Positions 1-12,370 of a DNA stretch of 64,000 nucleotides are shown here, one piece after another. The position numbers were made by a program, and so were the translations under genes. The DNA comes from Acanthococcus lagerstroemiae (lineage: Eukaryota; Arthropoda; Insecta; Hemiptera; Eriococcidae), in contig CM063113.1 in assembly GCA_031841125.1 (NCBI GenBank), forward strand, positions 44,856,197 to 44,920,196. Direction: 5' to 3'. Under the pieces are notes generated by a model, which saw nothing but the letters and a program-made list of their open reading frames with translations, was not told where the DNA came from and made no database searches. How positions within the stretch are numbered: the stretch's first letter is position 1; each line of letters opens with the position of its first letter.

Positions 1-1295
1 CAAAATGTATTCGAATACAATTACGATTACGATTAGTATTTATGGAAAATATTCATGAATAATCTGACAAATATTATTTGTATTCAAGGAAAGTAGTCAT
101 GAATACTTTGATGAATATGTGTATTCATGAAAAATATTCATGAATAATTTGATGATTACATATAGGTATTTGAATTTATGCAGGTATACCAATTACAATT
201 ACTAATCATGATCATGCTAGTTGTGGGGGTATAATTAACTGGTAGGTTATGAAATACCACTATTCATTTTTTCTTCCGTTTTTAATGAATAATTTCGTCG
301 TGAAACAGTATTGCAGTATGAGATGAAAAGGTCTAACAATAATGTAACAGTAAGAAGTTGCCTTCTTGGCTGTATTACGTGTTAAAATTGTAAAGACAAG
401 TAATCACTAACTAGGTAATCTGAAACGCTTACACACGTACAAATGATATTAACATGGTCAGCATTGACCTGGGCCTAATATTTTTTCGCATTGCCATAAA
501 AGAAGATCATTTTACTTTATTCTTTCATTATGAAATAAAGAAAAGAGCAATCGTGTAATCAATGAGAACTGTTCGGTGGAAATGACAGAAGAGATTCTCA
601 ACAAGGAAAACGATATGCTCAACCAGTTAGCTATAACAATAACGCTCATATCCTGCATCCAATTCCCAAGAGATCACAACAATTTTTACTAATTTCAATT
701 CCCTACCCCTATTATTTTTGTAATCCACTATATTATAAACGAATTGTTCTTGTCTTTATTTCAAAAGGAAAAATAGAGTAAAACGGTAATGAATCTACTA
801 TTATGGCAGTTTGAAAAAAAAGAAAAGAAAAAACCTCGTACATAGGGCAGTGCTGACCAAGTTCATATAATTTGTACTGTATAAGCGTTCCAGATTTATA
901 GTTCCTGATTGCTTGTCTCCACAATTTTAGCACATAATGCGGCCAAGTCGGCGATTTTTACATTATTATTAGGTATCTAGTCTTTTTCATCACATAGCGC
1001 AATAAGTAGGTACTGTTTCACGATGAAATTATTCATTGAAAACAGAAGAAAGAATGAATAGTGGTATTTCATAATCTGCCTGTTAATTACCCCCACAACT
1101 AGCATGTTCATGATTAGTAATTGTAATCGGTATCCTGCATAAATCCAAACACCTGTGTAATCATCAAATTATGCATGAATATTTTTGATGAATACAAATA
1201 TTCATCAAATTATTCATGAATACTTTCCATGAATACAAATATTCATCAGATTATTCATGAATATTTTTTATGAAATCATAATCGAATACATTTTG
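1..1295. mobile_element. Foldback element A with ~450-bp inverted arms
   Basis: The two ends are inverted copies. The first bases CAAAATGTATTCGAAT recur reverse-complemented at 1281-1295, and the arms match imperfectly from about 1-480 and 840-1295, for example the ACCACTATTCATT stretch near 260 against 1060 and the AATCACTAAC/CAGGAACTA stretch near 400 and 900. Both arms are rich in ATTCATGAAT motifs. The middle (about 480-840) is unique and recurs in the same orientation at 20300-20560. No transposase is visible, so this looks like a non-autonomous terminal-inverted-repeat or foldback transposon. The element may begin just before the window, so the left boundary and any target duplication cannot be judged. 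Confidence 0.7.
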
Positions 1296-1880
1296 CCCAA
1301 ATTTGGTAGGGATATATGCAGTTGTTACGAACATCATTCATTCAAACGAATTTTCGAAGAATTTTCGAATCGCCTTGTGTCCATTTCGTTGTTTTGTTTC
1401 ATCATCGGAACCTTCTCATTCATAAGCCTTTGTATTCGGTCGTCGAATATCGGGAATAACCGAATTCGCCCTTTTTTCCTCCTCATTGTTACCTGTCAAA
1501 ACGTGACTAACAACCGCTAGTTGGTAAACCTGTAGTTGTTCGGGTTTTTACGGATGGACAGGTATAGGTATTATTGTTGGGATTTTCCAGTTTCTTTACT
1601 ATCTGGTTTTTATGATCAGTAGTGTTCCTTTGTGGGTCGACAAGGCTGGTATTTTGACTTCGACACAGTCCAGGTTTAACTCATCTAGAGGCAATATCTC
1701 TCATGTGCTTTCATGTAAAATTACAATGGTCACTGGTTCGGTATATGGCAGGGGAGGAAACCTGTGACGCGTACTTGGATCAAGTTTATTCAGCCAGCGG
1801 CTTAGAGAAATGTATGTAGGTAACAGATGGACGTCAATACCGAGGATGAGATGAGCAATGCGCAGCAGGGCCAGTAAATG
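1296..1880 (+). repeat. Dispersed repeat R1, copy 1
   Basis: This stretch matches the reverse complement of about 18560-19200. Shared landmarks are TTACCTGTCAAAACGTGACT near 1490, a GTGGGTCGACAAGGCTGG-like block near 1635, a GGCAGGGGAGGAAACC-like block near 1750, and GATGAGATGAGCAATG near 1847. It holds short open stretches (for example 1257-1520), but they are not conserved between the two copies. Family unknown. Confidence 0.6.
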
Positions 1881-1963
1881 ATGAAGCGAAGAATAAATTG
1901 CGGGGAAAAAATTATTTGAGGTAAGTTTGCACGCATTTTATTTTCGTACCGCGAGCATGGCTA

Positions 1964-2012
1964 CTGTTTTTATATATTTATTTATTCATTTATTTATTTA
2001 TTATTTATTATT
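1964..2012. repeat. AT-rich microsatellite (TTTATTTA-type)
   Basis: A run of TTTATTTATT-type repeats. Nothing else is recognised between 1881 and 2110. Confidence 0.7.
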
Positions 2013-2109
2013 TTTTCATTATTTGGTAACATGTTTTGTTCCGGGTCGCTTAAGCTTCGATAACATGGACGAGGTTAAGAAGGAAATGGGTTATTATAAA
2101 GCTGTCTGG

Positions 2110-5060
2110 TAGTGAGGGATAAGGTCATCAGTATTGTTAAATCTTGTGATATTTATTTCATATTTTTAAAATATTCTTTGAAATTTTTTGTGAAAAATGT
2201 TTGTATTTTAAATATCAAATTTCTTTACCAATTCATGGTGATCAATCAACAATTAACGTTGAACCATTTTATAAATTGGCTTTGCTTACATTTTTTTCAG
2301 TTATCACCATAGAAATGAATAATTTTCAAAATTTTATGTTGAAATTCATCCTTATGAAACATTTTACGACACATTGCATTTCATAAAATATTTCAATGTG
2401 AATGTTTTCATCGACTTGAATGAAATTTTGTGTCTAGTGTGGAGGTAAACCATCCCGTCCTAAATTTTTGAGATGTTGAAGTATTTCAATGTTTGAGTGA
2501 GCAGCATACAACCATATGGGTCTTCTCACTGTAAAGTACAGAGTTCTTCTATCCGTAAGGGAAAGTCCATTTCTTGGCCGGAACACCCAAGATAGGATCG
2601 AAAGGCGCAGGGGAGCTTGGAAGCCGTCAGTTATGGTTGGGAGTATAGTTGTGGGGTCAGCAACAAATCAACCTTAGCTGACTTTGCCCCGTTGATTTTG
2701 ATTTTCCAGTAGCTTGCTCAATGACATACTGCATTGGTGGCTGTTTGGAGGTTGGAAATAACAGTGTCATAGTAAGAGTGGTTGGAAATTATTGCAGTAT
2801 CGTCTGTAAAGGTGGCGATAGTCGAGTTTGTCGTCGCTGGTATATCTGCTGTTTATTGTAGATATAAGTGATTTTTTTTATTCTAAATTTTTTTCCGCTA
2901 TCATTGAGGCAGCATTTTCGACATTAACCGGCAAAATATGAAAATAACTCCAATTTTTTTCATATTCTTTAGATGGCAAATTTTTAAATTAGTCTGTATT
3001 TTCAATAAATTTTGAGTGTCTGTTGGTAAAACATTAAAATAGCAAACCTCCTTTTTTTTTCTGAAAATTTTTGCATCGATTCGATTTGGCAGGTTTTAAT
3101 CCATTTCCAGGAGTCTGCTAATCATTGACTTTTTCTTTTATGAAATTCTTTTTGTGCTGGATGGAAAATTCTCGTGCTCGGTATTGTCAGAATTTTCAAC
3201 ATTAGGTGACAAAATGTGAAAATAGCAAAGATTTTTTTTTGAAAACTTTTACACCGATCCGATTTGGCACTTTTATAACTATTTCCAGAAATCTGCAACT
3301 AGTCGACTTTTATGACAATTTGATTATGTTCGATGGGAAATTTTCGTGCTCGGCATTACGAGTCAGAATTTTCAACATCGCAGTTGGCCAAATGTGAAAA
3401 TAACTCAGTTTTTTCGTATTGTTTGGATAAAAAATTCTGTATATGAGTCAAAATTTTCAATGTTAAATTGGCAAAGATTTTTTTTCTGTTGAGATGTTTT
3501 GGACCAATCTGATTAGGTATTTGACCTATTCTTATATACATGCATTTTTCAACTTTTTGCATCGATCAAAATCTTATCTTGAAATTTACCCTTATAAAAT
3601 ATTTAACAATAAGTTCAATTTAATGAAATATTTCAGTGCGAACGTTTTCATCGAGTTGAGTGAAATTTTGTGTCTAGTGACGTGGTAACTTCCATCCTGA
3701 ATTTTTGGAGTCTAAATCTCTTAGCAAATTTAAATATTTAGTCGGCATTTTGGATCAGCCGTCAGCAGATCAAGAAAATCGTTATTTCATGAATTTTTTT
3801 TATTGAAAATTTTTTGTGCTAGATGGCAAATTCTCGTAGGTACTCGTATCATTGAGTCAGAACTTTCCACGTTAGCTGGCAAAATGTGAAAATAACTTTT
3901 TTTTTAAATATAATATTCTTTGGATAGAAAAATTTTGAATCTAAGTCGGCATTTTCAATTTCGAATGTCATTTAGTAAAATGACAATATGGCAAAAACAC
4001 TCTTTTTTTTTAATTAAATTTTTGGCCCCAATTCGATGTGGCAGTTCTAATCTATTTTCAGGAGTCTATAAATCGTCACCTTTTTCTTTTATGAAAATTT
4101 TTTTGTGCTGGATTACAAATTCTCGTACTCGTATCACTGAGTCAGAATTTTTAACGTTAGCTGGAAAGCGTGAAAATAACTCCGTTTTTTTGTATTGCTG
4201 AGGTGAAAAATTTTGTATATGAGTCTGAATTTTCAATTTTCGTCATTTGGCAAAATGCAAAAATATCAGTTTTTTCTTTCGGAATTTTTTGTGCCAATCG
4301 GATTAGTCATTTGACCTATTCTTACATGCATAAATTTCGCATTTAGGCTCAACATTTTATCTTGAAATTTATCCTTATGAAATATTTTATAATATTTCAT
4401 TTCATGAAGCATTTCAAAGTGAATGTTTTCACCGAGTTGAATGAAATTTTGTGTCTAGTGCGGTAGGGTAAACCACTCCCGTCCTGAATTTTTGGAGTCG
4501 AAAATCTTTTGGCGAATTTGACCATCTAGTCGGCATTTTGGTTCAGTAGTCAGCTAATCAAGATAATCGTTATTTTATTGATTATTTTTTAATGAAAATT
4601 TTTTGTGCTATATCGAATCAGCGTTTTCAACATTAGCCGGCAAAATGTAAATTTTTTTTGTACTTTTTGAATGGAAATATTTTTGAATTCGAGTCGGCAT
4701 TTTCAGTTTTGAACGTCGGCTGGTAAAATGTAAAAATGGTAAAGCTGTTCTTTTAGAATTTTTTACATCAATCTGATTTGGCATTTGAACTATTCTTATA
4801 CATAATATATTCTTTGACTCAAAACGCCAAATTTGGTTTGCCGAAAAAGTTAATTTAGTTAAAAAATTGAACATGATTCCATATACGTTTTTTTGATGAG
4901 GGGGGGGGGCATATTTCGAAGATTCAATTACTTTCTTTTTGTTGGTAGAGGGGCCCAAATTTCAAAAATTCTGAACATTTTCGATTTGACTTCGATTTTA
5001 GCCCGAACATCCAACAAAAAATTTGAAGAAGGTACAGTTACAATTTTTTTTTGGTCGTAG
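2110..5060 (+). repeat. Diverged repeat array R2, three main units
   Basis: Three diverged copies share GAATGTTTTCATCGACTTGA and GAAATTTTGTGTCTAGTG, followed by a CCCGTCCTGAATTTTTGGAG-like block at about 2395-2475, 3630-3710 and 4415-4500. Between them, a smaller block (CGGCATTTTCAACATTAGC then GGCAAAATGTGAAAATAAC) recurs many times, with drifting copies near 2920, 3200, 3380, 3870, 4170 and 4630. Reverse-complement relatives lie at 15560-16270. The unit length is irregular (roughly 0.8-1.2 kb). Open reading frames here are short and not conserved between units, so this is read as noncoding repeat. Confidence 0.6.
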
Positions 5061-5519
5061 ATTTTGAAAATTCAATCAGGTATTGTTTTGTCGGTAACAC
5101 TTGCCAATAATCCTTTCTTTTTGATTTTCAATAGAGATTTTTTTTGTAAAGACCAGACCAGGGATGGGCCAAGTCCTGTTGGTGTGTGTGTGGGGGGGGG
5201 CGTGTAGAAACAAAAGTTAAGTGTCAAAGTGGATCGATGCAAAACATTGAAAAATGCCCGAGAGAAAAAAACCCATTCCGGGTTAAATTGAAAATCTGAT
5301 TGCATTTTCTGAATCCACGATCCAAAGAACCCTCACATGTGGTTAAGATTCTAAAGGTGGTGGAACGTTCTAGCCCCCTTCTGGGGAGAGGAAATGTTCC
5401 CGCCTGAAAAGAGACTAGACCATAGGACTACAAGATCACCCTTTGTCCAACTTCGATCTTCAGCCAACATTAGTGAATTAATTTATTTATGAGTAAAAGT
5501 TCTATTTATTTGTCCTATC
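5061..5519. other. Intergenic, nothing assigned
   Basis: Apart from a G run near 5191 and GTGTGTG near 5183, no gene or repeat relation was recognised. Confidence 0.4.
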
Positions 5520-6093
5520 AATATCCATTCAGAATTCTGATACTCAGTTCTTATTTGATTATTTACAGTTGATCCAGTGATTGTGTTTGGTGCCGAGTTT
5601 CCACATTGAAGTAAGTACATCGCATTAATTTAGAATTATGGTGCTTGTTATTATCAGAGGCTCAGCATTGGGGCGTGTGTATGTATATTATGTGGAGGGA
5701 GGGAGCCCCTCCCCACTCACTAATCTAGTTTTCATTCGGTTTACGCCACTGGGTCAGCGTTTTTTCAAGATCAGCCGGCATAATGTAAAAATGGCCCTCT
5801 CCCCTCATCATTTTTGCATCAGGTCGTCATTTTTTAGAAAGTTTTCTTTCGATTTCAGCCATTTAATCGGCATTTGTGACATAGTGTCCATGAAAAAGTC
5901 CGTTCATTTTTTTTTGTTCAGTTGGAAAATACCAATTATTTATCTTCCTCCCCCCCCCCACCTATCCAAGGGCTTGTGATGCTACCAGTCATCCTTTGCT
6001 TCAGTGTTCCTCTGGGTGTTTACAGGTTATAATGGGTACATGCCAGTATTAAAAATTTTTGACATGTTATTTTTTTGACTGTTTAACCAATTG

Positions 6094-6212
6094 TAAAATC
6101 TTGAGTGTAATACACACCTCGGCTATTGTAATCTAAAATTGGGGGAAACTTCATCCAAACTTAAAGAAGAAATAGCGCGTACACGCGTATGAATTATGCT
6201 CGAGATTTTTTA
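6094..6212. mobile_element. Mini-palindrome MITE copy 1 (CTCGAGATTT ends)
   Basis: About 119 bp, starting TAAAATCTTGAGTGTAAT and ending ATTATGCTCGAGATTTTTTA, so the ends are inverted repeats of each other. The interior has TGTAATCTAAAATTGGGGG and AGCGCGTACACGCGT. Related copies are at 7685, 11800 and 12262. Confidence 0.6.
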
Positions 6213-7684
6213 CGTATTACAAAAGGGTAAGGTAATGTCTGCTACTATGACGCATCAGCCATGTTGACACAACCTTCATAACTTTTTTTCTATTAGCGCT
6301 CCTGGCGTGAAAAAAATCACCGTAATGTAGAATAACATGACCCATCATAATATCCATCATTCGCAGAGATCCATGGAAAGCTTTAAAAAAATATATATAT
6401 ATTATTTTGAAAAATTGTCATTTTGTTAACCAAAGTAAATTATATTCAATTTTAATTTTTCCTGTGGAGAGGCCGCATGAGAAGTAAATTAAAAATGTTA
6501 TCTGTGTTGCCACACTGACACAAATTGATGGCTGACCACAATGACACAGTACAAATGAAGATTTCTGAATAAAATGTGTGTTTCTAGCTTGACCTACATA
6601 TTTGCAGTGAAAACATCAACCAAAACTTGAAAAAAGGATTCATATTACTAAAAAATGAGTCATGATAAACACTTTGAATTTTAGTTTGTGTCACAGTGGC
6701 AACTGATGAGAAACCATTGTATTTTAAATCTGTGTCAGCGTGGCAACAGCTTGTCTCATGGTGGCCCTTGGTGAAGGCACCCTGACACAGAAATTTTGAT
6801 AGTTTTTTCGACATATATCTTTAACGTTTATGGAGTAAAATTTCTGAATATTTTATCCAATTATATATGGACCTATAGAATGGGCCATAGAAATCCAAAA
6901 TTCAACAAATAGTACCGAAGTTATAGCCAAAACAAAAAATTTTGTGTCATGGTGGCAGACTTTACCTTAAATAGGTGAGCGATGCTTTACCAAAATGTAG
7001 TAAAGTTTATAGTTTCTTTTATTAATTCTTATTTTCGGAGCCGCAGATTATAGTAGGTACATCGTATTTATTTGGAATTTTTGGTGTGTTATAATTTTTT
7101 TATTGTTTACAGGCACCGCAGTGATTATGTTCAGTGTTCCGGATGGCGATTGCCTGAGGAATGGACTCACAAACTGCCCTTAGTCCAAAATATGAACTTG
7201 TTGAAAATTGAAAAAACATTTCTTAATGTAGGGTTTATATTACTTTAATAATAAGCGGTTGCCTCTCGCCTAGCTTTCGACTTCCTCCTGATTCTTCCCC
7301 CCCCCCCCCCCCCTACTGACGGCAGTTTGTGAATTTACTCCTCATGTACGAATAAGTGAGAGATGATTTACCAAAATGCAGTAAGTTCATTTTTTTTTAA
7401 TTTGTAGATTACAGTAGGTAGATACATCGTATTTATTAGGAATTTTTAATGTTTGATTATTTTTTATTGTTTACAGGTACCCCAGTGATTGGGTTCAGTG
7501 TCCTCGATGGCAATTGCTTGAGGAGTGAACTCACAAACTGCCCTTAGTCCAAAAGATGAACTCGTTGAAAATGAAAAAAATTTCTTATTACCCTCTCGCG
7601 TAGCTTTCGACTTTTATTTTACTTTTTTTAAATAATATGTAACTAAGGGCAATTTGTAAATTCACTCCTCATTTGTTACTAACT

Positions 7685-7793
7685 GTGAAATCTCGAGTGT
7701 AATAATTAGACACCTCGTATTTTGTAACCTAAATTTGGGGGGGGGGATCTAAATTTCAGACGAATAGCGCGTGCTTATTACGCTCGAGATTGG
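7685..7793. mobile_element. Mini-palindrome MITE copy 2
   Basis: Starts GTGAAATCTCGAGTGTAAT and ends TTATTACGCTCGAGATTGG. The interior shares the CACCTCG, TGTAACCTAAATTTGGGGG and AATAGCGCGTG landmarks with copy 1. Confidence 0.6.
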
Positions 7794-8309
7794 TAAGTAT
7801 GAATAAGTGAGAGATGCTTTACCGAAATGCAATAAGTCCATGGTTTCTTTTATTTATTTTATATGTTTTGAATTTTCATGTTCGGGTTCGGGAAACAGAA
7901 GCAGTCCCAACCTATGAATACTTCCTTTCAATTTTATATGAAGTTTTCCTCGGGGAATGTTTTGAAAACGAAATTATCAGTTCAGGTTACGGTCAGCTTT
8001 TCACAAAAGAAGCAATAAAAGTCAAAACACAGTTTTTCTGCTTCCGAGAAATGTGGACTTACTGTATTTTCGGGCGATTTCAATAATCAAGAACACTTAA
8101 GAGAGACATTATAACGATATGACAAGTTCAATTCCTCATGGAATTTTCTTCGGGTTTCGCTAATCTTTCAGTTTTGAAATACGAGTGAATCTTGCGGCTA
8201 GCTGGTCGCAAAAGTCTAAAGGAATAGAATCAAAATCTTTTGAGAACTCAAAGGCAGGGTCTTGTTGTGTTTTCAAGAAGCTGCCCTTAAGTGTTCTTTC
8301 ATTATTTGA

Positions 8310-11300
8310 AATCCTTTTTGTATGTCCTATTCTCCTCTCTTTCTCCTATTCTGTCCATTTCTTCTTCCTTCCTTTAATCTCTAATCACCTCTCTTTATCC
8401 TATTTCCTCTCCATTCTCTCTCTCTGCTACCCCCTCAGTCTTTTTTCTTCATACTTTTTTCCTTCTGCTCTCTGTTTCTTCTCCTCTCTAGTCGTCTTTC
8501 TTTTCACCCGTTCCTTCTCTTCTTCCTCTCTCCCTTTCCCCCTATCTCTCCTTTGCTTCCTTTATCCTCATGTGGTCCTTTTTCCTCACACTATTTCCTT
8601 CTCATATTCCCTTTTCTCGTTGTTCTCCCTTCCTCCTTCTCTTCCTCTCCTCTCCGTCTGGTCCTTCTTTTCTCCTCCATACCTTCCTCTCTCCTTCTTG
8701 TATCCTCTCTTTTCTTCGTTCTCCCTTCCTCCTTCTGCTTTCCCTCCCTCCTTTGCTTCCTTTTGTCCTTCATCTCTATCCTTAGTTTCTTCTCCAGTTT
8801 TCTTTCTTTTCTTCTAACCCTTCCTTTGTCTTCCTTCTCATATCCCCTCCTTTTGATTCTATGCTTTCTCTCTCTGCCATACCCTCTCCTTTCTCCTCTT
8901 TGTTCCTCTGTCTCCCCTCTTTTTTCTCCTCCTTCTCCTCTCTCCTTTCCTCCTCTCCTATCCCCCTCTGTTCCTCATTTTTACTCCGTCTTTCCTCTCT
9001 CCCTCCTTCTGGCTCGCTCCCTTCCCATTCCTTCAGTTCTTTAGACCTTTCTCCTTTCATCTCTCCCTCCTTCCCTCTCCTTCCTTTTATACCTGTTTTC
9101 CTTCCATATCCTCTCTACTCCTCCCTTCCTCTTTCTCCTTTCCTCATCTCCTCCGCTATCCCCTCCTCTATCCCCTCCTCTCACATATTTCCTCTTTTCC
9201 TCCCGTCTTCTTTCCTTTCTTTCCTCCTCTCTCTATCATCATATCCCCTCCTGTTGTCCTGCTTCTCTTCCCTGGTCCTCCTCCCTTCCTTCCCTGCTCT
9301 TCCGTCTTGGCTCTTTGTCCTTACTCCCCCCATTCTCCTCCTCCTCTGTTTTGCCCTTTGCTCCTCTGTGACTGCTCTCTTGGAGAGTTGGGAGAGGAGT
9401 TAGGCAAAAGCAGGGGGAAGGAGATGGAGGTGTGGTGAAGGATAGACAAAGAGGAGGACAGAAGAGTAAGAGAGGAGTTGTGAGGAGGACAAGTGGGAGA
9501 GAAGGAGGAGAGGAGGAGATGTGAAGGTGGACAGAAGATGAGGAAGGAAGAAGAGAGTGAAGTGGGAAGAGAGGAAAGATGGAGGGGGAGAGAGAAGAAA
9601 AGGAGGAGAGGAAGAAAAAGAGGAGAGGGCGGGGGAGAGAGGAGAAAAGGAGGGGGAGAGAAGAAAGGGAGGGGCGCGAAGAAGAGGGGTGGGAGGGGGA
9701 GATGAAGAGGGGAGGGAAGGGAGAGAGTGACACAGAGGAGGTGTGTGTTGTGTGTGGGCGTGCGTGCCCCACCCGCCTGCCCTTCCTGTGACCCCTCCTG
9801 CCCCCTCACCCTCCCTCCTTCCTCCGCCCTGCATGTACCCCTGCCCCTCCACCACCTCCCCCACCCTTCTGTCCCCTCCCCCTTGTCACCCTTCCAGACC
9901 CCTCCGGCGCTCTCCCTACTTACTCGCTCCCATCTCGCCTTCTTCAGCCCTCCTCCTTCATCCCCCTTTTCACTCACCTTCTCTGCCTTTTCCCCTTCAC
10001 TCCATTTCCTCTCATCTTGCACTCACCTGCTTCTTTCCTCCTTCCTCTCCTACCCCATTAAGGGGGGAGAGAGACAAGTCAGAAGCAGGAGAAGTGCAGG
10101 AGAGGAAGAGGAAGAAGGGAGAGCAGGCTGAGCAGGAAAGGGAAGAAGGAAGGAAGTACTGAAGGAAAGGGTAGGGAAGGAGAGTTGAGGAGAAGGACAA
10201 GGAAGAGGAGAGAGAGAGAAGGAGAAGAAGACTGAATAGGATTCTCCTCTCCCAACTTGTCTTCATCTCTCGCCTCCTTTAGCCAGGTGGTCAACAGGAA
10301 GGCGAGAGAGGAAGACAGAGGGCGAGGAAGGATAATGGGGAGCAGAAAGGAGGAAGACGGGTCGCAGGAAGAGGAGGTAAGGAAGGAGAGAAAGTAGAGG
10401 AACCAGAGGAGGGAATAGGAGAAGGGAATAAAGGCGAGGGAAGAGAAAGAAGGGAGAGTAGAAAAGCATGTTGAGGAGAGGGAAAGGGAAGAGGAGATGT
10501 GATGAGAAAGGAGGGAGAGGGGGAGAGGGAAAGGCGAGTGGAGAGAAGGAAGGGGAAGATCAGTTTAAGAAAAGGTGTGAGGAGAAGAAAGGGAGAGCAG
10601 AAGGAAACAGGGAAGAATAGGAAAGGAAAGGTGGGAGAAGAAAGGGTGAGAGAGGGGAGAGAAGTAGAAGCAGGAAGGAGGAAAGGGGAGTAGAGAGAAG
10701 GGAGAAGGAGGCAGGCAGGAAGAGGACAGGAGGGAGGGGAAAGGGAATGGGGGAGTACAGAGAAGGAACAAGGAGTGGTGGTGAGAAGTGAGGAGGAGGA
10801 GAAGAGAAAAGAAAGGAAGCGAGGTAGAGCAAGGAGAGAAGGAGGAAGAGGGTATGAGGAGAACAAAGAAGGGAGGGGAGGGAAAAGGAAGTGTAGGGGT
10901 AATGAGAGGAGGAACAAAGAATAGTAGAAGAGATTCAAGAAGACAGGATAAAAATGGGAGTAAGAAAGGAAAGAAGAGAAAGAGCAGTGAGGGTAGGCCG
11001 AAGGGAGAGGAGAGGAGAAGTAGGAAGGGAGATATGAGAAGAAAGACGAAGATAATAAAAGAGAAGGAAGGAGTAGTAAATGGTAAGAGGAGAGGGGTAG
11101 AGGAAGGAATAAGAAGAGGAAAAGAACGAGACATAAGAGAAGTAAGTAAAGAAGAGCAGAAAAAAAGGATAAGATAACAAAAGTGGTATGGAAGAAAGAA
11201 GGAAGAGAGGAAAAGGGAATGCGAAAACAGGGGAAAGGAGGTAACCAGAAGAAGAGAAAGGATGGAATAGGAGAAAGAGAGGAGGATAGGAGATACAAAA

Positions 11301-11310
11301 AGGATTTCAA
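8310..11310. repeat. Kilobase polypyrimidine/polypurine core in Y-R-Y-R order
   Basis: On the plus strand, about 8310-9395 is almost only C and T, about 9396-9740 almost only G and A, about 9741-10055 C/T again, and about 10056-11310 G/A again. Short reversals include 10240-10290. Switch points carry small hairpins, such as CTCTTGGAGAG near 9378 and CCCCATTAAGGGG near 10053. The order Y-R-Y-R equals its own reverse complement, so the core fits as the centre of the larger palindrome. Long translated stretches here (Ser/Leu/Pro/Phe on one strand, Arg/Glu/Gly/Lys on the other) are composition artefacts and are not called as genes. Confidence 0.85.
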
Positions 11311-11799
11311 TAATGAAGAACACTTAGGCATTTTGAAAACTCTATGAATCTCTATCACTGAATTCTCAAAGAGCACTGATTCGATTTTTGCTTGCCACTT
11401 TTGCGAAGTGCTACTAATGTTTCAAAACTGAAAGATTCGCGATTCAGCAGCAAATACCTTCATAATGCCTCTTGTTAGTGTTTTTCATTATTGAAATCAT
11501 TCGAAAACACAGTAAGTCCATATATTTCTAAATTGTTGAGTAAGGAGGGCAAACTGTTTTAATATCGACTTCATTGGTACTTTTGTGAAAAGCTAGCCAC
11601 AACACGAACTGATACTTTCATTTTCAAAACTGAAATATTCACGAAAATATAACCCAAAGGAACTTTTATGTGGCATTGAAATTTATCGGACGTTGTTGCT
11701 GATAGGTTCAGGCTTCCATCTCCCGAATCCGAGAATAAAAGAAACTATGGACTTACTGTATTACTTATTCATACTTACTTAGTAGCAAAACGAACTGCC

Positions 11800-11928
11800 G
11801 TAAAATCTCGAGTATAATGATTATGCGCATACGCGTTCGTTGTTTGTCTCAATATAAGATCTATTTTTTTTTAATTTTAGATTACGAAATTCGAGGTGCG
11901 TAACTATATATTACACTCGAGATTTCAC
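11800..11928. mobile_element. Mini-palindrome MITE copy 3
   Basis: Starts GTAAAATCTCGAGTATAATG and ends TATTACACTCGAGATTTCAC. It contains the reverse-complement landmark TTTTAATTTTAGATTACGAA. It lies in the right arm of the palindrome opposite copy 2. Confidence 0.6.
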
Positions 11929-12261
11929 GATCAGTAGCAAATGAGGAATGAATTCACAAACTGCCGTCAGTTTAGGATAAAAAAACGAAAAAAACGAGTT
12001 ATTGATGCTTGTGATCAATGTTTCATTGTACTGCCTATATTAAGAAATGTTTTTTCAGTTTTCAACAAGTTCATGTTTTGGACCAATGACAGTTTGTGTG
12101 AGTCCATCCCTCAAGCAATCGTCATCCGGAATCACTGGAGTACCTGTAAACAATATAATATTATTCAAAAATTCTAAATTGTAATCTGCCGATCAACGTG
12201 GACTTACTCTACTGCATTTTGATAAAGCATCTTTCAGTCACACTTTGTAGCATGAACTACA

Positions 12262-12370
12262 GTAAAATCTTGAGCATAATGAACACGTGCCTTAAAATTT
12301 AGATTATTTTCCCCCATTATTAGATTACAAAAGCCAGAGTATGAAACTGTGTATTATGCTCGAGATTTAA
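12262..12370. mobile_element. Mini-palindrome MITE copy 4
   Basis: Starts GTAAAATCTTGAGCATAATG and ends TATTATGCTCGAGATTTAAC. It contains CCCCCATTATTAGATTAC, the reverse-complement interior of copy 1. Confidence 0.6.

Noticed and set aside
8185..11376. Long overlapping open frames on both strands (Ser/Leu/Pro/Phe-rich or Arg/Glu/Gly/Lys-rich), up to 361 codons
   Set aside because: They follow directly from polypyrimidine or polypurine composition, which rarely forms stop codons. Several frames are open at once, and there is no domain or splice structure.
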